A DNA stretch of 64,000 nt from contig OZ024787.1 in the NCBI GenBank assembly GCA_964017065.1, positions 2,616,482 through 2,680,481 on the forward strand, in the 5' to 3' direction. Below are positions 10,880 to 21,279 of the stretch, piece by piece. How positions within the stretch are numbered: position 1 is the first letter of the stretch; every line of letters starts with the position of its first letter. A model generated the notes under the pieces. That model was not told where the DNA came from and ran no database searches. It saw only the letters and a list, made by a program, of their open reading frames with translations. A program made the translations under genes and the position numbers. Source of the stretch: Haliclona indistincta (Eukaryota; Porifera; Demospongiae; Haplosclerida; Chalinidae).

Positions 10880-11808
10880 CAGTACTGTGCTTTCTGCACT
10901 GCTCGAGCCTCGGGTACTCAACTACAGTAGCTAGCCGGTCTCTGATCAATTTGACCAGGTCCATTGCTAATACAAAATACTTTTCTGTTTATCATAATAA
11001 ACAATCGTCATGAAAATTAAACATTTATGCGTTTATTAGCGTAATAAACGATTGAAAATTACTTTCGTCTATCGTACAATGACAAAGAAATGTCAAGTTT
11101 TATTGTCCGCTTCTGTACGTTTATGACTAGATTGCCATTCTTTGAATGCATGCGATGCAATAAAAGTGGTGACATCATTGTACCAGTTGTTGAGTGGTGA
11201 CATCATTGTACCTGGTTTTGAAATTCACCCGTGTGGTGTAAGTGGCCAACTAAAACATTTTATCAGTTGTGTTGTTTTTTTGAATGTGGATTGTCTCTCA
11301 TTAATATTTATAACAGTTTTCACATCAGTGTCTTCTATTCAAAAATAGGAATAGGAAAACCAAGTATTAGAGACTAGAGAGCATGATTTGGTAAGATAGG
11401 TGTGTTTTTGATTATTATAGTTTACACTTGACTGATAGACAAAACTTAAATGCTTAATTCTCAGTTGCCAAGTTCAGTTAAAAACACTTTAGGTCAATTT
11501 GCAACTTTTAATAACAAAGAACCTTTTTGTGAAAGCCTTACTATTACATAATGTTTAAATTTTTATTTAGTTAATAACCCAAACATTGTTTGTTTAACAA
11601 CATGTTTGCACCATTAAACTCTTCTTACTTCACTACTAAATCTTCACTTAACTCTTTCTTATGACTTCGCAGAATGTATGTATAGTCTGTGTGAAACACA
11701 CCTTGCTCTGCTAAAGAAAGTAGTTACTTTTGCAGTAACGATAACAAACCTGTAGTCAAAACATACATGATTTATTTAAACCAGTTTGTTCAGTGTTAAA
11801 AGATAGTG
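10880..11808 (+). promoter_or_regulatory. 5' control region of copy B
   Basis: 10880-10980 matches the sequence upstream of C and F (CTGCACTGCTCGAGCCTC, AGCTAGCCGGTCTC). The promoter block occupies about 11100-11237, with a one-base-off CRE (TGACATCA) that is present twice through a small local duplication. The predicted donor is GTAAGT at 11238 and the acceptor CGCAG ends at 11672 (435-bp intron). The second exon opens with a 3-codon ORF (11674) overlapping a 25-codon ORF (11678-11755, MYSLCETHLALLKK...), which ends before the main ATG. Confidence 0.5.
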
Positions 11809-14800
11809 ATGGATATCACACAGCAGGTAATGGCAGCTGTACTACTAGTGTTGGTGCTGTGGTTGACTGTGCCTCTCACTGCCTTTACCGCCAATGTCTA
11901 CTATGTCACAGCTGATGATGCAGCTGGTCATGAGCAGTTATGTCCTCCACACCAGATATGCCACAACCTCTCCTACTACATCTCTCAGCCTGACCACTAC
12001 TTCACCTCTGACACCACCATCATCTTCTTGGAAGGTCAGCACAGCTTTGACAGAGAGGATCGTGTACAAGTCAATAATGTACACAAGCTGACTGTGAAGG
12101 GACAAGGTGAGTGGCCAATAGCAGGAGCTGAGGAGACTGTGATGCAGTCTACAGTCATTATCAACTGCACCAGAGGAAGAGGAGGATTCATCTTTGATAC
12201 TAGTTATGATATTACCATTGAAGGTCTTACCATCACTAACTGTGGGTATCTAAACGATGGTGTATTCCAGTTTACAGATATCAGTAACCTATTCTTTCAT
12301 CAAAATTCGATACAGTTCATGTCAGGATATGGACTTATGGCTTCAAGTTGTGTGAGTGTCGTACTTTCTAACTGCTCTTTCTATCATTCAGTAGTGTGTT
12401 TAAAATCAGGTAGTGGAGTAGCTATTAATTACGGACGATCTTCTCACAAGAACTATTCATTGGAGCTCACTTTTTCTAACTTCACTAAGTGTTGTAATCC
12501 GCAATCAGGTGGAGGCATTAACTTAAACACTGGCACTTTTCCTAATATTCCGATAAACGCTATTCTTTCAAATTTGGTCGTGTCTCATAGTAGTGCAACA
12601 TATTATGGTGGATGCCTATCACTGACATTGGCAAATGATGCAAAGACTTCTTTGGCAATTTTAAACAGTAATTTTTTAAATTGTTCAGCACTTGAAAATG
12701 GTGGCGGTGTTTATATAGCTGCCTCTTCAACTGCTAGTATCACATTAAAGAATACCAAATTAGTTGAAAATAGCTTTTCTAGTGAAATAATTAACTCATT
12801 TTCAAGTGAACTGGCTTTGATCTGTAATTCAAAAAATAACGAAGTTCAATTTTCTTTATTAGACTCAACGATAATTCACACTAAAGCTTCAAACACAGTT
12901 CTTTATGTGAAGTACTGTCGTCATGTATCAGTGAATAATACGCAGCTAATAATGGCTAATCAGAGATTTGCTGGCTTCGAGTTAGAAAATTTGAATTCCT
13001 TAAGTATCAGCAACAGTCGTTTTCATGGATGTTACAATCTGCCTTCTGTACTTTTGGTAATTTCGAATTTTTATATATTCATCAAAAACTCAATTTTTTT
13101 CAACAACACTAATGGTCGCTCGGTCATCACAGTTTATAAATCTAAGAGTGATATCACAAACTCCATTATATCAGATAACAGCATGGCTGGTATCACTGCT
13201 TTGCGTTGCAATATTGACTTTCATGGTCGCAACGTGATACAGAACAACAGACACACAGAGGGAGCTGGTATCACATTGATGTTACCTGGTGTTATCACAA
13301 TGTATGATGAATTGTATTTGCTCAATAATACAGCCGAAAATCATGGAGGAGCAATTCTGGTGATACCTGTATCGAAACCTTTTACTCTGCACTACAACAA
13401 CTTTGTCAAACAGTGTTCTTTTGATTTTTTCATTGATTCTTCCATATCTTTTTCTGGCAACACTGCTGGGAGAGGTGGTGATAATGTATATGGGGCGACT
13501 CTTATAAATTGTGAAGCCACTATTTGTAACATACATCCGTATGTAAAACATCAAAATGAAACTTCTTATTACTTTGACTCTCCTCTTCTGAAATATTTTC
13601 ACATTGCTGACACTGACAGACTTTCCTCCATGTCTTCTGACCCGATCATGGTCTGCTTCTGTATTGCCGACAGACCAGACTGCTCTGATAGGACCCCTCG
13701 TCACATACAAACATATCCAGGACTAGAGATCAACACAACAATAGCAACAGTAGGATACTATGGTGGTACAAGTCCTGGTGTTGTACAGGTCAGTGCTCAA
13801 AATGCTAAACTGGTTCACTTCTATGGTCAAAATGAGACTACTAGCTGTTTCCAACTTCACATTCTCCTAGAGAAAATGTCCTCATCAACAGTGCTGGTTG
13901 ATATCAAGGTGGAAGGTGGCTTGAAAGACTTGGGTCTATCACTCATTGTGGACATGTTAGATTGTCCAATAGGCTTTTTGGCTATTGAAAAGAACTCAGA
14001 ACAGCATCACTGTCGCTGTGTTCCACTCTTGGCTGATAATCATGTCCAATGCAATTTAACGCTTGAGCCTTACAAGTTTGTGAGATCAGGCAACAGTTGG
14101 TTTGCCTACATCAACAACACTCAGTGTATAACTGGTACTACTAATTGTCCTTTTGACTACTGTAATCGATCCAATGTCTCATTTGACATCATGGCACCAG
14201 ATCGTCAGTGTTTAGGCAATAGAACAGGTATACTGTGTGGACAATGCCAGTCTCACCTTAGTATCATGCTGGGATCCAATCGCTGTGGTACTTGCTCCAA
14301 CTGGTATCTATTCTTGTTACCAGTATTTGGCCTCGCTGGCATAGTGTTAGTGGCTGTGCTGATGTTCCTGAACTTGAGTGTCTCTGTGGGAACTATCAAT
14401 GGACTACTGTTCTATGCTAATATGTTGAAGATGAATGAAGCTTTCTTCTTCCCAAACGGTAGTATTCCAGTAGTGAGCCAGTTCATCTCATGGCTGAACC
14501 TTGACCTTGGTATTGAAGTGTGTTTGTCTGATGGACTAGATGGCTACTGGAACACTTGGCTACAGTTCGCTTTTCCTGGCTACCTGTTTCTTCTCTTGGG
14601 TGGTGTTATTTTTGGGTGCCGCTACTCTGTGTGGCTGTGCAGGTTGTGTGGCTCTCATGCTGTCCCAGCACTAGCTACACTTTTTCTCATGTCTTACACT
14701 AAAATCCTACTCACAGTCACTAATGCTCTTTCAATGTCTCAGCTGCCATGCAATGACAGTATACTGACAGTGTGGAGTGTAGATGGGAACATTGAGTATG

Positions 14801-15597
14801 GCAGTGGTAAACACCTTGTTTTAGTGGTCTTTTCTTGTGGCGTCCTGGTCATTGGACTGGCTTATCCTGTTTTAGTGTTGTGTGCTCCTCTGTTAGAGAG
14901 ATACAGTGACAAGTGCATCTCACAGCAGTGTAGGTGGAATTCTGTGGCAAGGTTAAAGCCACTGTTAGATGCTTATGGTGGACCTTACAAAGACAAGTAT
15001 CGATTCTGGACAGGAGTGACTCTAATGGTGCGACTAACTCTCACTGTGACATTCTCCTTTACTTCAGGTGGATTGGCTGTTGTCAATGCTTGCATTATCA
15101 GCACCGTCATTGTAGGAATTTTTATTGTTTGGTTCTTCATGAATGGTGTGTATAAAAGTGTTTACGTTAGTGCTCTTGAAATGCTCTATCTTCTTAACTT
15201 ATATCTACTGAGCATTGTTTGTCTGTCTATGTCTTCTCTTGACTTGAATAGCAAACAAACTGTAACAATCGTTTCAATTTGTGTGTCCTTAGTGGTATGT
15301 TTGGCAACCATGGCTGTGCATATTAGGAAATATCTAGAATTCCAGAGAATTAAAAGAAAATTAGGGTTTAAAGATCGACCAGAGTATACAGTACTGCCTC
15401 AGGTGGCAGTAGATGAAGATGATAAAGATGACAAGACTCCACGATCAGCATCTCCACCATCAATGGTGTATGGATCAAGTAGAGGAGAACATCAGTTTGT
15501 ACTAGAGTTTACACTTGACGATCAAGACCAGGAGTCTCTCTCTCCAGTGCTGATGGAGAGGGAACCACTACTGTTTGATACTAACATGAGGTCTTGA
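11809..15597 (+). CDS. copy B: full-length beta-helix / multi-pass membrane receptor-like protein
   Basis: The ATG is at 11809; the GTG at 11806 sometimes taken as start is not needed. The product has 1,262 residues. The signal peptide spans about 1-28. An ectodomain of beta-helix-like repeats spans about 75-590 (DITIEGLTITNC, ENGGGVYI, NHGGAILVIP, FSGNTAGRGG), recalling polymorphic-outer-membrane-protein-type turns. A segment around 633 reads INTTIATVGYYGGTSPG. A Cys-rich stretch spans about 705-830 (CGQCQSHLSIMLGSNRCGTC). Hydrophobic segments lie near 832-855, 918-940, 950-972, 1002-1028, 1063-1085, 1091-1113, 1122-1142 and 1150-1170. The tail has YTVL (a Yxx-hydrophobic signal) and EREPLL (an acidic dileucine), suggesting a cytosolic end with clathrin-adaptor sorting. 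This would imply an odd number of membrane passes, so one segment (perhaps near 865-885) may be missed. The ligand is unknown. Confidence 0.9.
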   Translation: MDITQQVMAAVLLVLVLWLTVPLTAFTANVYYVTADDAAGHEQLCPPHQICHNLSYYISQPDHYFTSDTTIIFLEGQHSFDREDRVQVNNVHKLTVKGQGEWPIAGAEETVMQSTVIINCTRGRGGFIFDTSYDITIEGLTITNCGYLNDGVFQFTDISNLFFHQNSIQFMSGYGLMASSCVSVVLSNCSFYHSVVCLKSGSGVAINYGRSSHKNYSLELTFSNFTKCCNPQSGGGINLNTGTFPNIPINAILSNLVVSHSSATYYGGCLSLTLANDAKTSLAILNSNFLNCSALENGGGVYIAASSTASITLKNTKLVENSFSSEIINSFSSELALICNSKNNEVQFSLLDSTIIHTKASNTVLYVKYCRHVSVNNTQLIMANQRFAGFELENLNSLSISNSRFHGCYNLPSVLLVISNFYIFIKNSIFFNNTNGRSVITVYKSKSDITNSIISDNSMAGITALRCNIDFHGRNVIQNNRHTEGAGITLMLPGVITMYDELYLLNNTAENHGGAILVIPVSKPFTLHYNNFVKQCSFDFFIDSSISFSGNTAGRGGDNVYGATLINCEATICNIHPYVKHQNETSYYFDSPLLKYFHIADTDRLSSMSSDPIMVCFCIADRPDCSDRTPRHIQTYPGLEINTTIATVGYYGGTSPGVVQVSAQNAKLVHFYGQNETTSCFQLHILLEKMSSSTVLVDIKVEGGLKDLGLSLIVDMLDCPIGFLAIEKNSEQHHCRCVPLLADNHVQCNLTLEPYKFVRSGNSWFAYINNTQCITGTTNCPFDYCNRSNVSFDIMAPDRQCLGNRTGILCGQCQSHLSIMLGSNRCGTCSNWYLFLLPVFGLAGIVLVAVLMFLNLSVSVGTINGLLFYANMLKMNEAFFFPNGSIPVVSQFISWLNLDLGIEVCLSDGLDGYWNTWLQFAFPGYLFLLLGGVIFGCRYSVWLCRLCGSHAVPALATLFLMSYTKILLTVTNALSMSQLPCNDSILTVWSVDGNIEYGSGKHLVLVVFSCGVLVIGLAYPVLVLCAPLLERYSDKCISQQCRWNSVARLKPLLDAYGGPYKDKYRFWTGVTLMVRLTLTVTFSFTSGGLAVVNACIISTVIVGIFIVWFFMNGVYKSVYVSALEMLYLLNLYLLSIVCLSMSSLDLNSKQTVTIVSICVSLVVCLATMAVHIRKYLEFQRIKRKLGFKDRPEYTVLPQVAVDEDDKDDKTPRSASPPSMVYGSSRGEHQFVLEFTLDDQDQESLSPVLMEREPLLFDTNMRS

Positions 15598-15803
15598 CTT
15601 ATTTCATGATGATTACTGCCATTTAGTTCCACTTCTGTTTTTTGTTGTTGTAAGTGACCAAAAGTGGATTTGTTTTTGCAATGTCTAATGTAATTAAAAC
15701 ATAAAAATATGTTCATTACAAGTTGGACACTGTTCTATGTCGCTGACTTATTGTGCATTATCATGAGGCATTATGTGTAAAAGATGGGCAGGAAACAGAG
15801 TAA
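15598..15803 (+). other. 3' flank of copy B
   Basis: Almost identical to the flank after D (28618-28823), as far as the same inserted composite fragment. No canonical AATAAA was found close to the stop. Confidence 0.6.
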
Positions 15804-15938
15804 CAAGAAATTAAAAAGATTTTTATCGAAATCAAAAGGATGTAGTGTTGTGAAATCTACCACTGGTTCACAATGTAAACTAACAAGGAACAAGGATGGA
15901 ATGGTAACACGATTGACTTGCTAACAGACCATAGATCA
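15804..15938 (+). repeat. composite-element left arm only (copy 2)
   Basis: Begins CAAGAAATTAAAAAG after GAGTAA and stops within the arm near CATAGATCATAGATAGACC. It is inserted at the same base as the fragment after D. Confidence 0.75.
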
Positions 15939-16385
15939 TAGATAGACCATAGAGTTAAGAAATCTTAACTACCAGTAGTTCTGGAAATCCTAACCTAAAA
16001 CTGTCGTTCCAGTGGGCATGATATGCCGCCATATTGTGACACGCCTACGTCACGTGAAGCGAAGCCATATGAACCAGGGTGTTCAGTAAGGATAGAGGTT
16101 CATAATGGTACCTGCAACATGATCGTAGGACACTTGGTTCCTGAGATATGAACCAAAATGAAAAAAAAACAAACTTTTCCTTCTCTTCGTGTGGAACAAT
16201 GTAGTTGCAGTAGCTTTTTATAGCCAAAGCATGTCTAAGGTGTCACAACATTTGTGGTCAAGACTGTCATACTCAGCTACAGAATTTTAGTTCTTTTCAC
16301 ATTAAACTACACTGAGCTACCTGAAATCCACCGAGGCATTTGCACCTTGGTGTTTTATTCTGTTGGTACTACGATTGTTATTTTA
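15939..16385. other. intergenic DNA, unrecognised
   Basis: Two short ORFs (16045-16227 minus, 16254-16466 plus) lack any support. No repeat partner was noticed elsewhere in the window. Confidence 0.4.
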
Positions 16386-17505
16386 AACGCCGTTTTAACG
16401 GCGCGGTACCAGCGATATTATTATTGCGCAGAGAATTGTTTATACCATCAACAATGTGGTACTTAACTCACAAAACGCAAGTGAAGATCGAGATGCACTC
16501 ATCTCAGGACGTATGACGACTGTCAGTACAGCGCTTAGGTCACAAGACGCGAGTGATGATTGTCTCGATCGATCGACTATGCTCGACATGAGAGACAGAG
16601 ATCATCAGTACTGTGCTCCCTGCACCGCTCGAGCCTCAGGCACTCAACTATAATAGCTAGCCAGTCTCAGAAAAATTTTCGACCAGGTGCATTGCTAATA
16701 CAAGTACTTTTCTGTGTATCATATAAACAATCGTCATGAAAATTAATCATTTATACGTTTTATTAGCGTAATAACTAACAATTGAAAAGTGTTTTCGTCT
16801 ATGGTACAGTTGCAAAGAAATGACAAGTTTTATTGTCCGCTTCTGTACATTCATGACTAGGTTGCCATTCTTAGCATGTATACGATACAATAAAAGTGGT
16901 GACATCATTGTACCAGCTGTTGACATCCAGCCATGTGGTGTAAGTGGCCAACTAAAACTTATGTTTTTATCAGCTGTGTAGCTTTTTGAATTTGAATTTA
17001 GGTGGATTGTCTGTCGTTCATCTTTATAACAGTTTTCACATCAGTGCCTTCTATTCAAAAATAGGAAAGGAAAACTAAGTAGTAGAGACTAGAGAGCATG
17101 ATCTGTTAAGATAGGTGTGTTTTGATTATATAACACTTGACTGATAGACAAAACATAATGCTTAATCCTCAGTTGCCAACTTCAGTTAAAAACACTTAGG
17201 TCAGTTTGCAACTTTAGTAACAAAGGACATTTTTGTGAAAGCCTTACTATTACAAAATGTTTGAAGTTTTATAACCCAAGCATTGTCTGTTTAACAACAT
17301 GTTTGCACCATTAAACTCTTCTCACTTCAATGCTAATTCTTCACTTAACTCTTTCTTATGACTTCACAAAATGTATGTATAGTCTGTGTGAAACACACCT
17401 TGCTCTGCTAAAGAAAGTAATTACTTCTGTAGTAAAAGTAACAAACCTGTAGTCAAAACATAGACGATTTATTTAAACCAGTTTGTTCAGTGTTAAAAGA
17501 TACTG
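16386..17505 (+). promoter_or_regulatory. 5' control region of copy C, with the splice acceptor altered
   Basis: 16386-16705 matches 35107-35420 upstream of F (GGCGCGGTACCA/GGGCGGTACCAA, CTCGACATGAGAGACAGA). The promoter block is at about 16829-16939 with a one-base-off CRE. The donor GTAAGT is at 16940. The acceptor that reads CACAG in other copies reads CACAA here (17365-17369), so the predicted 5'UTR intron could not use that site. The 25-codon upstream ORF is present. Confidence 0.5.
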
Positions 17506-20500
17506 ATGGATATCATACAGCAGGTAATGGTTGTACTACTAGTGTTGCTGCTGTTGTTGGCTGTACCTCTCACTGCCTTCACCGCCAATGTCTACTATGT
17601 CACAGCTGATGATGCAGCTGGTCATGAGCAGTCATGTCCTCCACACCAGATATGCCACAACCTCTCCTACTACATATCCCAGCCTGACCACTACTTCACC
17701 TCTGACACTACCATTATCTTCTTTGAAGGTCAGCACAGCTTTGATAGAGAGGATCTTGTACATGTCAATAATGTACACAAGCTGACTGTGAAGGGACAAG
17801 GTGAGTGGCCAGTAGCAGGAGCTGAGGAGACTGTGATGCAGTCTACAGTCATTATCAACTGCACCAGAGGAAGAGGAGGATTCTTCTTTGATACTGGTTA
17901 TGATATTACCATTGAAGGTCTTACCATCGCTAACTGTGGCCATCCAAATGATGGTGTATTCCAGTTTACAGATATCAGTAACCTTTTCTTTCATCAAAAT
18001 TCGATACAGTTCATGTCAGGATATGGACTTATGGCTTCAAGTTGTGTGAGTGTTGTACTTTCTAACTGCTCTTTCTATCATTCAGTTGTGTGTTTAAAAT
18101 CAGGTAGTGGAGTAGCTATTTATTACGGACAATCTTCTCACAAGAAATATTCATTGGAGCTCACTTTTTCTAACTTCACTAAGTGTTGTAATCAGCAATC
18201 AGGCGGAGGCATTAACTTAAACACCGGCACTTTTTCTAATATTCCGATAAAAGCTATTCTTTCAAATTTGGTCGTGTCTCATAGTAGTGCAACATATGGT
18301 GGATGCCTATCTCTGACATTGAAAAATGTTGCAAAAAATTCTTTGGCAATTTTAAGTAGTAATTTCTTAAATTGTTCTGCAATTTTAAATGGCGGAGGTG
18401 TTTATATATCTACCCATTCAACTGCTAGTATCACATTAAAAAACACCAAATTAGTTGAAAATACCTGTTCTAGTAGAATACTTAACTCATTTTCAAGTGA
18501 ACTGGCTTTGTTCTGTAGAGCAAATAACGATGTTCAACTTTCTTTATTAGACTCAACGATAATTCACACTAAAGCTTCGAACACAGTTCTTTACGTGACG
18601 AATTGTAGTCATGTATCAATGAATAATACGAAGCTAACAATGGCTAATCAGAGATATGCTGGCTTCGAGTTAGACAATTTGGTTGATGTAATTATCAGCA
18701 ACAGTCGTTTTCATGGATGTTACAATCTGCCTTCTGTACTTTTGGTAATTTCGAATTTGTATATAATCATCAAAAACTCAATTTTCTTCAACAACACTAA
18801 TGGTCGCTCGGTCATCACATTTTATAAATCTAAGAGTCATATCACAAACTCTATTATATCGGATAACAGCATGGTTGGTATCACTGTTTTACGGTGCAAT
18901 ATTATCTTTAGTGGTCGCAATGTGATACAGAACAACAGACACACAGAGGGAGCTGGTATCACACTTATGTTACCTGGTGTTATCACAATGTATGATGAAT
19001 TGTATTTGCTCAATAATACAGCCAAAAATTGTGGTGGAGCAATTCTAGTGATACCTGTATCGAAACCTTTCACTCTGCACTACAACAACTATGTCAAACA
19101 GTGTTCTTTTGATTTTTTCATGGATTCTTCTATATCTTTTTCTGGCAACACTGCTGGGAGAGGTGGTGATAATGTATATGGGGCCACCCTTATAAATTGT
19201 GAAGCACCTATCTGTAACAATATTCCGTATGTTGGACGACAAAATGAAACTTCTTATTACTTTGACTCACCTCTTATGAAATATTTTCACATTGCTGACA
19301 CTGACAGACTTTCCTCCATGTCTTCTGACCCGATCATGGTCTGCTTCTGTATTGTCGACAGACCAGACTGCTCTGATAGGACCCCACGTCGCATGCAAAC
19401 ATATCCAGGACTAAAGATCAACACAACAATAGCAACAGTAGGATACTATGGTGGTACAAGTGCTGGTATTGTACAGGTCAGTGCTCAAAATGCTAAACTG
19501 GTTCACTTCTATGGTCAAAATGAGACTACTAGCTGTTTCCAACTTCACATTCTCCTAGAGAAAATGTCCTCATCAACAGCACTGGTTGGTATCAATGTGG
19601 AAGGTGGCTTAAAAGACTGGGGTCTATCACTCATTGTGGACATGTTAGATTGTCCAATAGGCTTTTTGGCTATAGAAAAGAACTCAGAACAGCATCAGTG
19701 TCACTGTGTTACATTTTTAGCTAATAATCATGTCCAATGCAATGTAACACTTGAGCCTTACAAGTTTCTGAGATCAGGCAACAGTTGGTTTGCCTACATC
19801 AACAACACTCAGTGTATAACTGGTACTACTAATTGTCCATTTGACTACTGCAATCGATCCAATGTCTCATTTGACATCATGTCACCAGATCGTCAGTGTT
19901 TAGGCAATAGAACAGGTATACTGTGTGGACAATGCCAGTCTCACCTTAGTATCATGCTGGGATCCAATCGATGTGGTACTTGCTCCAATTGGTATCTATT
20001 CTTGTTACCAGTGTTTGTGCTCGCTGGCATAGTGTTAGTGGCTATGTTGATGTTCCTGAACTTGAGTGTCTCTGTGGGAACTATCAATGGACTGCTGTTT
20101 TATGCTAATATGGTGAAGCTGAATGAAGCTTTCTTCTTCCCTAACGGTAGTATTCCAGTAGTGAGCCAGTTCATCTCATGGCTGAACCTTGACCTTGGTA
20201 TTGAAGTGTGTTTGTTCGATGGACTGGATGGCTACTGGAACACTTGGCTACAGTTCGCTTTTCCTGGTTACCTGTTTCTTCTCATGGGTGGTGTTATATT
20301 TGGGTGCCGCTACTCTGTATGGCTTTGCAGGTTGTGTGGCTCTCATGCTGTCCCAGCACTAGCTACACTTTTTCTCATGTCTTACACTAAAATACTACTC
20401 ACCGTCACTAATGCTCTTTCAATGTCTCAGCTGGTATGCAATGACAGTGTACTGACAGTGTGGAGTGTAGATGGAAACATTGAGTATGTTAGTGGTAACC

Positions 20501-21279
20501 ATCTTATTCTGGTTGTCTTCTCATCTGGTGTCCTGGTGATTGGACTGGCTTATCCTATTTTAGTGTTGTGTGCTCCTCTGCTAGAGAGATATAGTGACAA
20601 GTGTTTCTTACAGCAGTGCAAGTGGAATCCTGTGGCAAGGTTGAAGCCACTTTTAGATGCTTATGGAGGACCTTACAAAGACAAGTACCGATTCTGGACA
20701 GGAGTGACTCTAATAGTACGACTAACTCTCACCGTGACATTCTCCTTCACTTCAGGAGGATTGGCTCGTGTCAATGCCTATATCATCATTACTGTCATTG
20801 TGGGAATTCTTACTATTTGGCTTTTCATGAACTTTGTTTATAAGAGTGTTTATGTCAGTGCTCTTGAATTGGTTTATCTTCTTAACTTATATCTACTGAG
20901 CATTGCTTGTCTTGCTAGTTCGTCTCTTGATTCAAAAAATTACCAAGCTATAACAATTATTGTTTCGATTTGTCTATCTTTAGCAGTCTTTTTGGCAACC
21001 ATGGCCGTACACATTTGGAAATATTTTGACTTGAAAAGATTCAGGAGAAAGTTAGGGTTTAAAGATCGACCAGAGTATCTAGCAGTGCCACAGGTGGCAG
21101 CAGATGAAGATGACAAGACTCCACGATCAGCATCTCCACCATCAATGGTGTATGGATCAAGTAGAGGAGAACATCAGTTTGTACTGGAGTTTAAACTTGA
21201 CGATCAAGACCAAGAATCTCTCTCTCCAGTGCTGATGGAGAGGGAACCACTACTGTATGATACTAACATGAGCTCTTGA
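17506..21279 (+). CDS. copy C: full-length beta-helix / multi-pass membrane receptor-like protein
   Basis: 1,257 residues with the same domain order as B: signal peptide, beta-helix-like ectodomain, Cys-rich segment (CGQCQSHLSIMLGSNRCGTC), membrane bundle and tail. The tail is shorter (VAADEDDKTPRSASPPSM) and carries YLAV and EREPLL. The last membrane segments (SLDSKNYQAITIIVSICLSL) differ from B, D, G and H but match copy F, which marks C and F as a sub-lineage. The variable ectodomain patch reads ICNNIPYVGRQNETS. A poly(A) signal AATAAA lies at 21299-21304, soon after the stop. An ATG with the family context (GATACTGATGG) supports this start. Confidence 0.9.
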   Translation: MDIIQQVMVVLLVLLLLLAVPLTAFTANVYYVTADDAAGHEQSCPPHQICHNLSYYISQPDHYFTSDTTIIFFEGQHSFDREDLVHVNNVHKLTVKGQGEWPVAGAEETVMQSTVIINCTRGRGGFFFDTGYDITIEGLTIANCGHPNDGVFQFTDISNLFFHQNSIQFMSGYGLMASSCVSVVLSNCSFYHSVVCLKSGSGVAIYYGQSSHKKYSLELTFSNFTKCCNQQSGGGINLNTGTFSNIPIKAILSNLVVSHSSATYGGCLSLTLKNVAKNSLAILSSNFLNCSAILNGGGVYISTHSTASITLKNTKLVENTCSSRILNSFSSELALFCRANNDVQLSLLDSTIIHTKASNTVLYVTNCSHVSMNNTKLTMANQRYAGFELDNLVDVIISNSRFHGCYNLPSVLLVISNLYIIIKNSIFFNNTNGRSVITFYKSKSHITNSIISDNSMVGITVLRCNIIFSGRNVIQNNRHTEGAGITLMLPGVITMYDELYLLNNTAKNCGGAILVIPVSKPFTLHYNNYVKQCSFDFFMDSSISFSGNTAGRGGDNVYGATLINCEAPICNNIPYVGRQNETSYYFDSPLMKYFHIADTDRLSSMSSDPIMVCFCIVDRPDCSDRTPRRMQTYPGLKINTTIATVGYYGGTSAGIVQVSAQNAKLVHFYGQNETTSCFQLHILLEKMSSSTALVGINVEGGLKDWGLSLIVDMLDCPIGFLAIEKNSEQHQCHCVTFLANNHVQCNVTLEPYKFLRSGNSWFAYINNTQCITGTTNCPFDYCNRSNVSFDIMSPDRQCLGNRTGILCGQCQSHLSIMLGSNRCGTCSNWYLFLLPVFVLAGIVLVAMLMFLNLSVSVGTINGLLFYANMVKLNEAFFFPNGSIPVVSQFISWLNLDLGIEVCLFDGLDGYWNTWLQFAFPGYLFLLMGGVIFGCRYSVWLCRLCGSHAVPALATLFLMSYTKILLTVTNALSMSQLVCNDSVLTVWSVDGNIEYVSGNHLILVVFSSGVLVIGLAYPILVLCAPLLERYSDKCFLQQCKWNPVARLKPLLDAYGGPYKDKYRFWTGVTLIVRLTLTVTFSFTSGGLARVNAYIIITVIVGILTIWLFMNFVYKSVYVSALELVYLLNLYLLSIACLASSSLDSKNYQAITIIVSICLSLAVFLATMAVHIWKYFDLKRFRRKLGFKDRPEYLAVPQVAADEDDKTPRSASPPSMVYGSSRGEHQFVLEFKLDDQDQESLSPVLMEREPLLYDTNMSS

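Noticed and set aside
11806..11808. GTG as the start of copy B
   Set aside because: The family start is the adjacent ATG at 11809; GTG starts are not expected in animal nuclear genes.
14934..15155. A 73-codon alternative-frame ORF in the membrane region, repeated in several copies
   Set aside because: Fully inside the main coding frame; conservation follows from the sense protein.
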